This document shows, in pieces, positions 35,196-42,488 of a DNA stretch of 46,238 bases. The position numbers and the translations under genes were made by a program. Origin of the DNA: SpSt-1165 sp964391725 (GTDB lineage Bacteria; Chloroflexota; Anaerolineae; Anaerolineales; Anaerolineaceae); contig CAYMNB010000018.1 in assembly GCA_964391725.1 (NCBI GenBank), positions 1-46,238 of the forward strand, given 5' to 3'. The notes beneath the pieces were generated by a model, which was given only the letters and a program-made list of their open reading frames with translations, made no database searches and was not told the origin of the DNA. Positions within the stretch are counted from its first letter, which is position 1, and each line of letters begins with the position of its first letter.

Positions 35196-35786
35196 ATGGG
35201 GAGTGTGCACGACGTCGTGAAACGATCCGGCACTGTCTATCTCATTATCGTTGCCCTGGTGCTAGTACTGGCGCTAACGAACTGGTGGATGGGGACTTCA
35301 TCCAGCAACACCAGCGACGCGAAGAAGCAAGCCGCACCGGCAGACCTGGACGATGAAGCCCAGCAGCACGTACAGCTTCCAGACCCCAAGGGCTCCCCGG
35401 ATGCGCGGGTGAAGGTCCACGTCTACGTGACCTCGGATAACACCTGCGACACCACCACGCTGAGCACGATGGAAGACCTGTACAGCAAATTCGGGGAGCA
35501 AATATACATCATCTACAGCGATCTGCTGGATGCCGACGTTTTGAAGGATGCTCAGGACCACAAGATAAGCTGCAAGACCGGGATCACGATCAACGGCAAG
35601 AGCCAGTTCATCCTGCCGGAACGTGGGCTTAAGGGAACGGTCATGCTGGACGGGCCAACGGGACAGAAGAACTACGACAATACCGACATCGAAGCGATTG
35701 TCCAGCACATTTTGGATACCCCCGAACTGGACGAGCCGAAGGACGGGACGCCTTCAGATCACACAGAGAAGGGCCGGCAGGAATAG
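35196..35786 (+). CDS. Membrane-anchored thioredoxin-like protein, origin-proximal
   Basis: Unrecognised protein of about 196 residues. One N-terminal helix (TVYLIIVALVLVLALTNWW, 13-31) anchors it. An acidic linker leads to a domain (about 70-175) with VHVYVTSDNTC, YIIYSDLLDADVL, HKISCKTGITINGK and the C-terminal DIEAIVQHIL, which resembles a thioredoxin fold. Cys84 and Cys126 are 42 residues apart, exactly as in the lipoprotein at 28917-29795 (61 and 103), suggesting related domains. It lies between the origin and the initiator gene, 35 bp before the latter, so both may be cotranscribed. Its role is unknown. The start is uncertain (ATG 35196; open to 35139). Confidence 0.6.
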   Translation: MGSVHDVVKRSGTVYLIIVALVLVLALTNWWMGTSSSNTSDAKKQAAPADLDDEAQQHVQLPDPKGSPDARVKVHVYVTSDNTCDTTTLSTMEDLYSKFGEQIYIIYSDLLDADVLKDAQDHKISCKTGITINGKSQFILPERGLKGTVMLDGPTGQKNYDNTDIEAIVQHILDTPELDEPKDGTPSDHTEKGRQE

Positions 35787-35821
35787 CACGGTACCGCCCC
35801 CAAGAGAGGCAGAGGAAGGCT

Positions 35822-37303
35822 GTGTCAGAGCAAGACGGCACCAACAATCTGACCTTCTGTCTGGAACCTGTGGAGGCGACGGATACGAGGGTGATGCCCC
35901 GTCTCGGTCGCGACGAGATGAATCTGGCCGAGTTTCCCTTTGCCCTGTTGGCGAATCGTGTTCCGGACGACGTGAATACCTTGAGGTTCGAAGACACCGT
36001 CGAAGGCAAGGACGGGAAGCTGGTTCGCCGCACCTGGACCGTCACGGGAGGAGATCACTTCGGGTTGCCTGTGGCCGGAGACGAACAGGTGTATGTGGCT
36101 TTGATGGAGGTCTCTCGCGAGCAGGGCTTCGATCAGCGGACCATCAGCATCACGCGGTACGATATGATCAAGCGTCTTGGCTGGCCCGACAAGGGCGAAA
36201 GCTACAAGCGCCTGCGTGCCGCTCTCGACCGCCTGCTGAGCGTAACGATCAAATCGGAGAAGGCCTTCTGGGACAAGGCCAAGCAGCGCTATGTGGACGT
36301 GGGTTTCCACATCATCGATGACTATGCGCTGTATGACGAGGCTCCGGGCCGTAAAGGTCGCAAGTCACAGGATCCCTTGCCACTGAGTTTCGTGAGCTGG
36401 AACCAGGTGATCTTTCGTTCATTCCAGGCGGGTAATATCAAGCAACTGGATACCGCCTTCTACTTCTCACTACAAAGCAATCTCTCCAGGCGCCTCTACC
36501 GCTATCTGGATAAGAAGCGCTATGACGGTAAGGGTGCGTACCGCATTGGGCTGAAGAAGCTGGCGTTCGAGAAGCTGGGAATGAGTCGCAGTTACTATCC
36601 GAGCCACATCAAGCAGGAATTGGCCCGAGCCAACGCGGAATTGCTGGAGGCGGGCTTCCTCGAAGACGTCGGGTATGAGAGATCATCGCGCGGCGAGGAG
36701 CAGGTTGTATTTCATTTCACGCGGCGAAAGCATCTGCTGCGCCTTGACGCGCCCTCCACGCACATGGCTGCCGAACTGGCGGAAGAGATCTCCCAACTGG
36801 GAGTAACACCCGCCACTGCCCGTCGATTGGTGGAGGAGTTCGGCGACGAAACCCGTGTCCAACTGCAGTATCTTCCCTTCCGCCGTGCCCAGGATCCGGC
36901 CGCCGTGCTGGTGGAGGCGATCAAGAGCAAGTGGGAGCCTCCGGCATCCTATCTGAAGGCACGCGCCGAGGAAGAGCGACGTCTCCAGCAAGCCGAGCGG
37001 CAGACGGCTCGCGAACAGGCACAAGCGCGGCAGGCAGCACGCGACGCACGAGAGCAAATGGCGATGCAGATCGTCCTGGGCGATCTCCCCTTGCCAGTAC
37101 GCACCGAGCTTCTGCAACTGGCCAAGGATGCCGTGGCTCAGCAGAGCCCCCCGGTTGCCAGGCGCCCGGCCAGCAAAGCCTATGAGGCCATGCTCAACCA
37201 GCAACTGACGGTCCTCATTGCCCAGCGATACCCGGAGGCCCTGACCCACACGTGCGACAGATTGGCGGCGGAGACCCACATCGACCTCAATGACGATCTG
37301 TGA
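35822..37303 (+). CDS. repA: Replication initiator protein (RPA / RepA family)
   Basis: Plasmid replication initiator of 493 residues. The family opening DEMNLAEFPFALLANR is followed by GDEQVYVALMEVSREQGF, ITRYDMIKRLGWPDKGESYKRLRAALDRL (winged-helix-like DNA-binding segment) and LDTAFYFSLQSNLSRRLYRYLDKKRY. These are characteristic of replication initiator protein A of large low-copy plasmids. The C-terminal third (about 380-430) is a charged, Gln/Ala/Arg-rich helix. It would bind the iterons at 34736-34866 and recruit DnaA and helicase. The start is GTG 35822 with AGAGG about 6 nt upstream. The tandem repeat array begins right after it. Confidence 0.92.
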   Translation: MSEQDGTNNLTFCLEPVEATDTRVMPRLGRDEMNLAEFPFALLANRVPDDVNTLRFEDTVEGKDGKLVRRTWTVTGGDHFGLPVAGDEQVYVALMEVSREQGFDQRTISITRYDMIKRLGWPDKGESYKRLRAALDRLLSVTIKSEKAFWDKAKQRYVDVGFHIIDDYALYDEAPGRKGRKSQDPLPLSFVSWNQVIFRSFQAGNIKQLDTAFYFSLQSNLSRRLYRYLDKKRYDGKGAYRIGLKKLAFEKLGMSRSYYPSHIKQELARANAELLEAGFLEDVGYERSSRGEEQVVFHFTRRKHLLRLDAPSTHMAAELAEEISQLGVTPATARRLVEEFGDETRVQLQYLPFRRAQDPAAVLVEAIKSKWEPPASYLKARAEEERRLQQAERQTAREQAQARQAARDAREQMAMQIVLGDLPLPVRTELLQLAKDAVAQQSPPVARRPASKAYEAMLNQQLTVLIAQRYPEALTHTCDRLAAETHIDLNDDL

Positions 37304-38017
37304 GCCTCCGGCGGGGCCCGGCGTCGGCGTCCGCGGAGTTGTAACGTTGTAAGCTTACAACGAACGTGCGTTACTTCGTTGCTTGTAAGAAGCGGTCGCC
37401 TGGCTGCGCCGATGCAGGGAAGTGCCCAGCACCCCTCCTCCCCTCCCCGCAGGCCCTGTCCCCAACTGAAGCGAGGGACTACGAGCCCGGGCCAATGCCG
37501 GGCACGACCGTTGCCCGACGGTACGGCCTCATCACTTTGTAAGTTTGTAACGTTGTAAGCTTACCACGAACGTGCGTTACTGCGTTGCTTGCAAGCAACT
37601 ATGGGTTAGCTGCCGGGCTGCGGGCGGCTAACCTACAGCCCTCCGCTTCCTCTCGTCTTGCCCTGCCCGTGCCTTCGCCCTCTCCCCCGCCGGCGCCGGC
37701 CTCAAGCCCCACAGCCATCTTCCCGACACCGGGGCAGTCAAAGCGCATCCGTGTCCGGCGCGGGGAGGGCTACCGACGTCAGTCGACCCGCGGCGCCACG
37801 AGCTTGGGCCACTGCCGGGCACGACCGTTGCTCGACGGGACGACCTCATCACATTGTCAGTTTGTAACGTTGTAAGCTTACAACGAACGTGCGTTACTTC
37901 GTTGCTTGCAAGAAACGCCCGTTGGCTGCCACGTCCCGGGGAAGTAACCCCACCGCTCCGCTCACCCCGCCGGCGCCGGCCTCAAGCCCCACAGCCATCT
38001 TCCCGACACCGGGGCAG
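37304..38017. other. Non-coding region between repA and the partition-like operon
   Basis: 714 bp with no convincing gene. It contains the palindromic array and the first copy of an 81-bp direct repeat whose second copy covers the 3' end of the ribbon-helix-helix gene. Tandem duplication of about 300-bp units seems to have built the region. Confidence 0.7.
37337..37916. repeat. Tandem palindromic repeat array (centromere-like)
   Basis: Three copies of a core of about 55 bp lie at 37337-37390, 37543-37598 and 37860-37916. Each holds the palindrome CGTTGTAAGCTTACAACG (18 bp; one change in copy 2) plus AACG-TG-CGTT and AACGAA...TTCGTT arms. Copies 2 and 3 also share about 50 bp upstream (from 37489 and 37806). 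A related TTGTAACGTT stretch is at about 38356, inside the ribbon-helix-helix gene. The array is next to that gene, as parS-type sites are. It spans about 580 bp. Confidence 0.85.
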
Positions 38018-38045
38018 TCAAAGCGCATCCGTGTCCGGCGCGGGG
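37685..38045. repeat. 81-bp exact direct repeat, two copies 280 bp apart
   Basis: 37685-37765 and 37965-38045 are identical. The second copy contains the stop codon and last nine codons of the minus-strand ribbon-helix-helix gene, so the first is a duplicated fragment of that gene end. It marks a recent tandem duplication that also carried a palindromic core. Confidence 0.85.
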
Positions 38046-38497
38046 GGCAGGGGGTGGTCCGCATAGAAGGCCGCGAACGCCTGGGCGATGGCGTCCTGTT
38101 TGCGGTACCTGGTCCGGGGGTCCGCCAGGTTGCGCCTGGCGACGTACTCGTCCATATACCGATTGAGGCACAGGGGCACCCGGACGGTTACCACCGTCAG
38201 TTGATCCTCGGCACCACGGGCCTGGGCCAGGGCGAGGCGTTGCGCCCTTTCCGTGGTTTCCGGCTCCGGAGCATGGGGGGGCGTCTGGATCGTGGTGCTA
38301 TCGGATTGTAGGTCACCGTCCGTCGCCGGCAATTGGGAAGAGGCGTGGGTTTCTTGTAAGGTTGTAACGTTCGTTTCTTCGTTATCTCGGGCGGGGGCAA
38401 CCGCCCCCGAATCATCGCCGCCCGTCGCATGGGCCGCCTGTAGCTCCGCAAGCATCGCCGCACTCTTGCCCTTCGCCGGCATCTGTAATTTGCTCAT
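38018..38497 (-). CDS. Ribbon-helix-helix-like DNA-binding protein (possible partition adaptor)
   Basis: 159 residues. The first 95 are low-complexity and acidic/Pro/Thr-rich, as in disordered ATPase-activating tails. The C-terminal part (101-147) fits a ribbon-helix-helix: strand TVVTVRVP, helix LNRYMDEYVARRN, helix RKQDAIAQAFAAFYADHP. Such proteins (ParG, omega) bind centromere repeats and repress their own operon. The ATG overlaps the stop of the ATPase gene (ATGA), and AGGAG lies 8 nt upstream, so the two are cotranslated. The likely targets are the palindromes at 37337-37916 and perhaps the TTGTAACGTT site inside this gene. An antitoxin-type role is less likely as no toxin-like gene is adjacent. 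Confidence 0.7.
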   Translation of the reverse strand: MSKLQMPAKGKSAAMLAELQAAHATGGDDSGAVAPARDNEETNVTTLQETHASSQLPATDGDLQSDSTTIQTPPHAPEPETTERAQRLALAQARGAEDQLTVVTVRVPLCLNRYMDEYVARRNLADPRTRYRKQDAIAQAFAAFYADHPLPPAPDTDAL

Positions 38498-39327
38498 TTC
38501 CTCTTCTCCTGCCAGCCCTTGAAGGTCAAGTCCTCCAGGGCATCCTCGAAGATCGCCGCATCCGTCGCTCTCTGCCCGAGTGCGTAGGCGTTCAAGAGCA
38601 TGCTGTCGCATAGCATGCACAGTCGCCGCGGCACCCCCTTGGTCGTGTTGTAGATCGCCTGGTGCAACTCGGTGGGGAAGAGGGCGGCCAGATCGCCGCC
38701 GGCCACCTCCAGCCGATAGTGAAGCATCGCGATGGCATCCTCATAGGTCAATGGGTTCAGCGTGGAACCCAGCGCGATGCGATCCCGCAAAGCCGGCTTA
38801 TAGCTGAGCTTGCGCACGATGTTAGGCTGGGCCAGCAACACGATCTGCACCAGCTTCACCTTCTGCGTCTGCTCATTGGAAAGATGCGTCAGGGTCTCCA
38901 TGTTCTCGGCCGACACCGTCTGTGCCTCATCCAGTAGGATGGTGGTATTGCGTCCCTCCTTGTAGTTCATCACCAGTAGACTGCGCAGGCCGTCCCAGTT
39001 GTCTTGTAGGCGGTAGGCGGGCTCTACTCCGAAATGCGACAGGATCAGGCGCAAAAACTGCGCCGGCGTCCGCACCGACGGATTGGTGATGTACGCCACG
39101 GCCATGCTCGGGTCGTCCCGCCAGGCGTTCAGCATGAATTGGCAGACCGTGGTCTTGCCGCAGCCGATCTCCCCTTGCAGCAGGAAGATCCCCTGCCGCT
39201 CCTCCACGGAATACTGAATCTTGGCCACCGCAAGCTGGTGCTCGCGGGTCGCGTACGCGAAGCTGGGGTCCGGTGTCGTACTGAACGGAGCCGCCCTCAG
39301 ACCAAAGTGTTCCAGGTAGCCGGCCAA
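38494..39327 (-). CDS. ExeA/TniB-like AAA ATPase (possible partition ATPase)
   Basis: AAA+ ATPase of 277 residues. It starts YLEHFGLRAAPFSTTPDPSFAY like ExeA-family ATPases. Walker A GEIGCGKTT (52-60), Walker B TTILLDEAQ (128-136), sensor-like IVLLAQPN (162-169) and an arginine segment PALRDRIALG follow. It has no ParA deviant Walker motif. ExeA/MuB/TniB proteins form DNA-bound filaments or assemblies in secretion and transposition. Here it is coupled to a ribbon-helix-helix gene beside a repeat array and a replication gene. Start TTG 39327 (GGGAGGGG 5 nt upstream) is supported by a promoter at 39388-39416, which lies inside the longer frame to 39456. Confidence 0.8.
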   Translation of the reverse strand: MAGYLEHFGLRAAPFSTTPDPSFAYATREHQLAVAKIQYSVEERQGIFLLQGEIGCGKTTVCQFMLNAWRDDPSMAVAYITNPSVRTPAQFLRLILSHFGVEPAYRLQDNWDGLRSLLVMNYKEGRNTTILLDEAQTVSAENMETLTHLSNEQTQKVKLVQIVLLAQPNIVRKLSYKPALRDRIALGSTLNPLTYEDAIAMLHYRLEVAGGDLAALFPTELHQAIYNTTKGVPRRLCMLCDSMLLNAYALGQRATDAAIFEDALEDLTFKGWQEKRK

Positions 39328-39387
39328 GATGTCCCCTCCCAGTGTTGAGAGCGACTTTGCAACTAACTTCCAACATCTATTGCCAGG

Positions 39388-39416
39388 ATTATAAGTCGGG
39401 AACTGGCCCCCGTCAA
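39388..39416 (-). promoter_or_regulatory. Sigma70-type promoter for the ATPase/RHH operon
   Basis: On the minus strand, TTGACG (39416-39411) is followed by 17 bp and a perfect TATAAT (39393-39388). Transcription would begin near 39381, about 54 nt before the TTG start at 39327. This is the best promoter match seen in the window, and it rules out the upstream ATG codons. Confidence 0.75.
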
Positions 39417-39587
39417 ATCCCGGCCACATCGCTCCCGACGGGCCGGGGAGACGCATTGCGGCGCTCCGACTTCACCTTCGCAAAGGGCCTCGTCGGCGCC
39501 TGCCATGACGGGTAACGGTCGGATCATCGGGAGCAAATATCATAGTGAAAAAGTAGAAAACACCCGCAGGCTTCGGAGGAGAGCATA

Positions 39588-39593
39588 TATAAT
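39588..39593 (+). promoter_or_regulatory. -10 box upstream of the recombinase gene
   Basis: A perfect TATAAT lies 26 bp before the recombinase ATG, in a short A/T-rich stretch. No good -35 hexamer is found at the right distance, so an activator or extended contact may be needed. Confidence 0.4.
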
Positions 39594-39619
39594 ACGGAAA
39601 CTGAGCCAGTATCGCTATC

Positions 39620-40417
39620 ATGAGCAGGGATACTGCGATGCCGCGCGCCACCGCCCAGGATGCCCTCACCGAAGAGGAGCTGGACCGGCTCCTCGCGCAA
39701 CCCAATCCCCACTGCCCGACGGGGAAGCGGAACCTCGCATTACTGCTCATCATGGCCGACTGCGGCCTTCGGGTCAGCGAGGCCATTGCTTTGTCCACCA
39801 CCGACCTGGTGGTTGAAGGCGGCCAGATCACCCACGTCCGCATCCGACGCGGTAAGGGTTCCAGGTCGGCCAGGCAGCCCCTCACCTTGCGCACCGCCGC
39901 CAAGCTCGGCGTCTGGCTCCAGGAGCGCACGGCGCTGGGCCTACTGGGAGACGCGATCTTCTGCACCGTCAGCCAGGGCCATTCAGCCGGCCACTTCTCG
40001 CAGTCAGGGCAGCCCCTGCGGCCCGGGAAGCCGGTGAGTGCCACCTACTTGCGAGAACTGGTAAAACGGCTGGGCAAAGCCGCCCAGATCCAGCGCCCCA
40101 TCAGCCCACACACACTGCGACACACGGCCATTACCCGCTATCTGCGAGCCACCGGCAACCTCGAACTCACCCGCAAGTTCGCGCGTCACGCGCACATCAG
40201 CACCACCGCGCAGATCTACTCTCATCTGGTGCAGCAGGACGTGGACAATGGCGTCAAGCTTCTCCCCGGCAACGAGGCCTTCGAGGCCCGGCCCTCGGGA
40301 GATCCACCGCACCTGGAGGCGCGGATCGCCGAGCTCGAGTGGCAGCTCGCCGAGCTTAGGCGGATGCTGACCGGTCACACCACAGGACAGGGGAGGCCGC
40401 AAAGGCGTGGGAAGTAA
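39620..40417 (+). CDS. Tyrosine recombinase (XerC/D-like, short form)
   Basis: Site-specific recombinase of 265 residues. Catalytic residues are all visible: Arg51 (CGLRVSEA), Lys79 (RRGKG), HTLR at 164-167, His190 (in ARHAHIST) and the nucleophile Tyr200 (QIYSHL). The N-terminal core-binding domain of Xer proteins is nearly missing, since only about 20 residues precede the catalytic domain. A C-terminal helix (about 235-252, LEARIAELEWQLAELRRML) looks like a coiled coil. Next to replication and partition-like genes it most likely resolves plasmid multimers; integration is the alternative. It is divergent from the ATPase operon. No Xer-type core site was recognised nearby. Confidence 0.88.
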   Translation: MSRDTAMPRATAQDALTEEELDRLLAQPNPHCPTGKRNLALLLIMADCGLRVSEAIALSTTDLVVEGGQITHVRIRRGKGSRSARQPLTLRTAAKLGVWLQERTALGLLGDAIFCTVSQGHSAGHFSQSGQPLRPGKPVSATYLRELVKRLGKAAQIQRPISPHTLRHTAITRYLRATGNLELTRKFARHAHISTTAQIYSHLVQQDVDNGVKLLPGNEAFEARPSGDPPHLEARIAELEWQLAELRRMLTGHTTGQGRPQRRGK

Positions 40418-40529
40418 GCGCATCCAAGACGGAGAAGACGGCGCGCCGCCGGCCCCGGTGGTGAGGGGCATCAATTGAACGTAGATTGAATGCAGGTTGC
40501 AGCCGTATGGAAAGCCGCCCCCTATACTG

Positions 40530-40602
40530 GTAGCATACAAAAGCAAGCACTAACCAATCTCACTCCCTTTCTCCCGCACTCTCCCGGTGCGGGCTTTTTT
40601 TT
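40530..40602 (+). ncRNA. Candidate small RNA 1, C-rich
   Basis: A TATACT box (40523-40528) lies upstream and an intrinsic terminator at the end. The predicted transcript of about 70 nt has repeated CUCCC motifs (CACTCCCTTTCTCCCGC and the terminator loop). Such C-rich loops can pair with ribosome sites. The 5' end and the promoter are uncertain: the nearest TTGCAG -35 is 20 bp away. Confidence 0.35.
40573..40602 (+). terminator. Intrinsic terminator
   Basis: A 7-bp stem CCCGCAC (40573-40579) / GTGCGGG (40587-40593), loop TCTCCCG, then C and eight Ts (40595-40602). It is a textbook factor-independent terminator, 156 bp after the recombinase stop. It may also end candidate small RNA 1. Confidence 0.88.
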
Positions 40603-40686
40603 GCCGGTACCAAAGGCCCACACTGCCGGAGCGACGACCCGTGGACGTAGACTTGGTTTGCTGGTTTGGAGAGTGATTGGGCGGGC

Positions 40687-40692
40687 TATAAT
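40687..40692 (+). promoter_or_regulatory. -10 box of candidate small RNA 2
   Basis: A perfect TATAAT at 40687-40692. The possible -35 (TTTGGA at 40665-40670, 16-bp spacer) is weak. It lies 85 bp after the first terminator and 84 bp before the second, so a transcript of about 100 nt would fit exactly. Confidence 0.45.
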
Positions 40693-40697
40693 ACTCG

Positions 40698-40800
40698 TGC
40701 AGACAGAAGTCGGCAGGAGCTATCAGGGGCTCCCTCCCCCACCCCCAGCACCCTGAGATGCAAATGCCCGAAAAGGGTCGGAGTTTCTCCGGCTCTTTTT
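40698..40800 (+). ncRNA. Candidate small RNA 2, C-rich loop
   Basis: Region of about 103 nt between a TATAAT box and an intrinsic terminator. It can form a hairpin TCAGGG (40723-40728) / CCCTGA (40751-40756) with a large C-rich loop containing CTCCCTCCCCC, complementary to Shine-Dalgarno sequences. No ORF fits. A trans-acting regulator of translation is possible. Confidence 0.42.
40777..40800 (+). terminator. Intrinsic terminator
   Basis: Stem GTCGGAG (40777-40783) / CTCCGGC (40787-40793) with a TTT loop, one T-G pair, then TCTTTTT (40794-40800). This is the second terminator within 210 bp. Confidence 0.82.
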
Positions 40801-41148
40801 CGTTCTCCCCCCCTTTGCCCATCCGTTCCTGTGTTGCGTTCTGTCGTGGACGACGAACGGCTCATCTGCATTGAGCAACGCCCGATGGGTCGGCTCCCGC
40901 CCTGTCTTCAGGCGTGTGAGTGTTATCTGCCGGCCCGGCTGGACTGCGCCGGGTCACTTGTTCCCCGGATTCCCGGCACCCGCTGCGCATGCTCGCCAGG
41001 GCAGGAGAGCTCCGACATTCCGGCGAACCGTGTCGCAAAGTCCTGCTATCTTGTACTCTGGGCCTTGCTCCATCCCTGCCCTCCTGGTCTTCCATTCATC
41101 TTCAGACTCTCGTGCATGGCCCGCCAACAGCTAGGATGGTATTCCGCG

Positions 41149-42174
41149 ATGTCTGCATTGCGCGTCGTTCACGCCCGGTCACCGCTACGCATCGACTTCG
41201 TGGGCATGACCGACTACGTCCCTGCTTGTGAGGCTTACGGTGGAGCCATCGTCAACGCCACCATCAACAAGTACATCTACGCCACCGTGCGCGAGCGTCA
41301 AGACACACGGTTCATCTTCCATGCCCCGGATCATGACGAGCAATGGGTGACCGTAGAAGGGGCGGATGCTCTGGATCCGAACGGAGAGCTGGGCCTGGCC
41401 CAGGAGATAGTACGCCGCTTCGGCCTGACCCGGGGGATAGAGCTCACCACCTACTCAGAGATGCCTGCCGGAGCAGGTCTTGGCTCCTCATCCACCATCG
41501 CCACCTGCATCATCGTCGCCCTTGACGCGCTGACAGGGTACCACCTGAGCGCCTACCAGATGGCGGAGCTGGCCCGCGAGTGCGAGACGGTGGCGCTTCG
41601 CACCACCTATGGCTGGCAGGATCAGTACTCTCCGGTCACCGGTGGGGGAGTGAAGTACATGAAGTACTGGCCCAACGAAGTGGGTTGGCATATCGAGGTC
41701 GACCTCCTTCCGCTGCACGCCCCAACCATCGCCGAACTGGAGAAATCGCTGGTTGTGTGTTATTCGGGCATCTCACGGCCCGCCAAGCAGATCCTTGACG
41801 CCGTCGCTTCCGGGGTGGCGCTCGGCACACGTGGCGTCGTCGACGCCCTGCGACAGATGAGCGACTGCGCCGAGCAGATACGCCTGATGCTCCTGAGGGG
41901 CAATCTGGATGCCATGGGAGAGATGCTCTCCACTGTCTGGGAGTTCCACAAATGCCTGCACCCGGATGTGACCAATGAGCGCATCGAGCAGTTACTGGCG
42001 GCGGCTCAGTCTGCCGGGGCCACAGGGGGGCGGGTCTGTGGAGCCGGGGGAGGGGGAGCCATGCTGCTCCACTGTGCGCCGGATCGGGCCCATGCGGTGC
42101 GGCAGGCACTCATGGAGGCAGACGCCCGCGTCTTTGACTGGTCCGTTGATCGCAACGGCGCTTTGATCTGGTGA
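41149..42174 (+). CDS. GHMP sugar kinase (HddA-like)
   Basis: Sugar kinase of 341 residues. It opens HARSPLRIDFVGMTDYV with YGGAIVNATI (residues 8-40). The phosphate loop is EMPAGAGLGSSSTIAT (104-119). TTYGWQDQYSPVTGG and GGRVCGAGGGGAMLLH (motif 3) match D-glycero-D-manno-heptose 7-phosphate kinases. It is probably a paralogue of the kinase at 27883-28836, but with WQDQ where HddA-type kinases have KQDQ. The substrate may be a heptose phosphate or another free sugar. ATG 41149 was chosen as the domain begins at once; the frame is open to 40666. Confidence 0.84.
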   Translation: MSALRVVHARSPLRIDFVGMTDYVPACEAYGGAIVNATINKYIYATVRERQDTRFIFHAPDHDEQWVTVEGADALDPNGELGLAQEIVRRFGLTRGIELTTYSEMPAGAGLGSSSTIATCIIVALDALTGYHLSAYQMAELARECETVALRTTYGWQDQYSPVTGGGVKYMKYWPNEVGWHIEVDLLPLHAPTIAELEKSLVVCYSGISRPAKQILDAVASGVALGTRGVVDALRQMSDCAEQIRLMLLRGNLDAMGEMLSTVWEFHKCLHPDVTNERIEQLLAAAQSAGATGGRVCGAGGGGAMLLHCAPDRAHAVRQALMEADARVFDWSVDRNGALIW

Positions 42175-42488
42175 GGCCCCGGCCCCTCGGCGCTCGAGGC
42201 GGTTACTCGCCCGCCAAGCCGTCATCGCCGGCGTCACTCACAAGCCGGCAATCAAGTGCCCACACGCTTGTCCAAGTCCGGCCGTCGAGGCACTGAAGCT
42301 CGTTGATTGTCTCTGTTCTTATGGGACTATCGATACGAGTCGAGCGCCCTGAGCCGCCGTTGGCCATGGCAATATCGCTCATCGCTGCTCCCGGCACGTA
42401 CTACCGTTCCCTTTACACGCACCCGTGCATTAGATACCATTCATCATGGTCTGCCTGAGGGTAGCCCCCCTCCGCAGAGGTTTGGGCC
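42175..42488. other. Intergenic region, nothing recognised
   Basis: 314 bp between the GHMP kinase and aminotransferase genes. No ORF, element copy or clear promoter was seen. The following gene has its own ribosome site, so a promoter probably lies here. Confidence 0.4.

Larger units (their letters stand above)
40418..41148. other. Non-coding region with two terminators and candidate small RNAs
   Basis: 731 bp without a recognisable protein gene. The first half holds two intrinsic terminators, each preceded by a -10-like box, which suggests short transcripts. From 40801 to 41148 nothing was recognised. The kinase frame is open upstream to 40666, but that part does not look coding. Confidence 0.5.

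Noticed and set aside
38018..39327. Toxin-antitoxin pair
   Set aside because: The partner of the RHH-like protein is a full AAA ATPase, not a small toxin, and both are next to a repeat array.
38494..39327. Type II secretion or Tn7/Mu-like transposition ATPase
   Set aside because: No exeB, transposase or TniQ-like gene is near; the linkage is to replication genes. The possibility is not fully excluded.
39541..39619. Xer recombination site (dif/cer-like)
   Set aside because: The A/T-rich stretch has no pair of 11-bp arms with a 6-8 bp centre; it is better read as a promoter.
40666..41148. N-terminal extension of the GHMP kinase
   Set aside because: It would run through the terminator and candidate small RNA, and the kinase domain begins at 41149.
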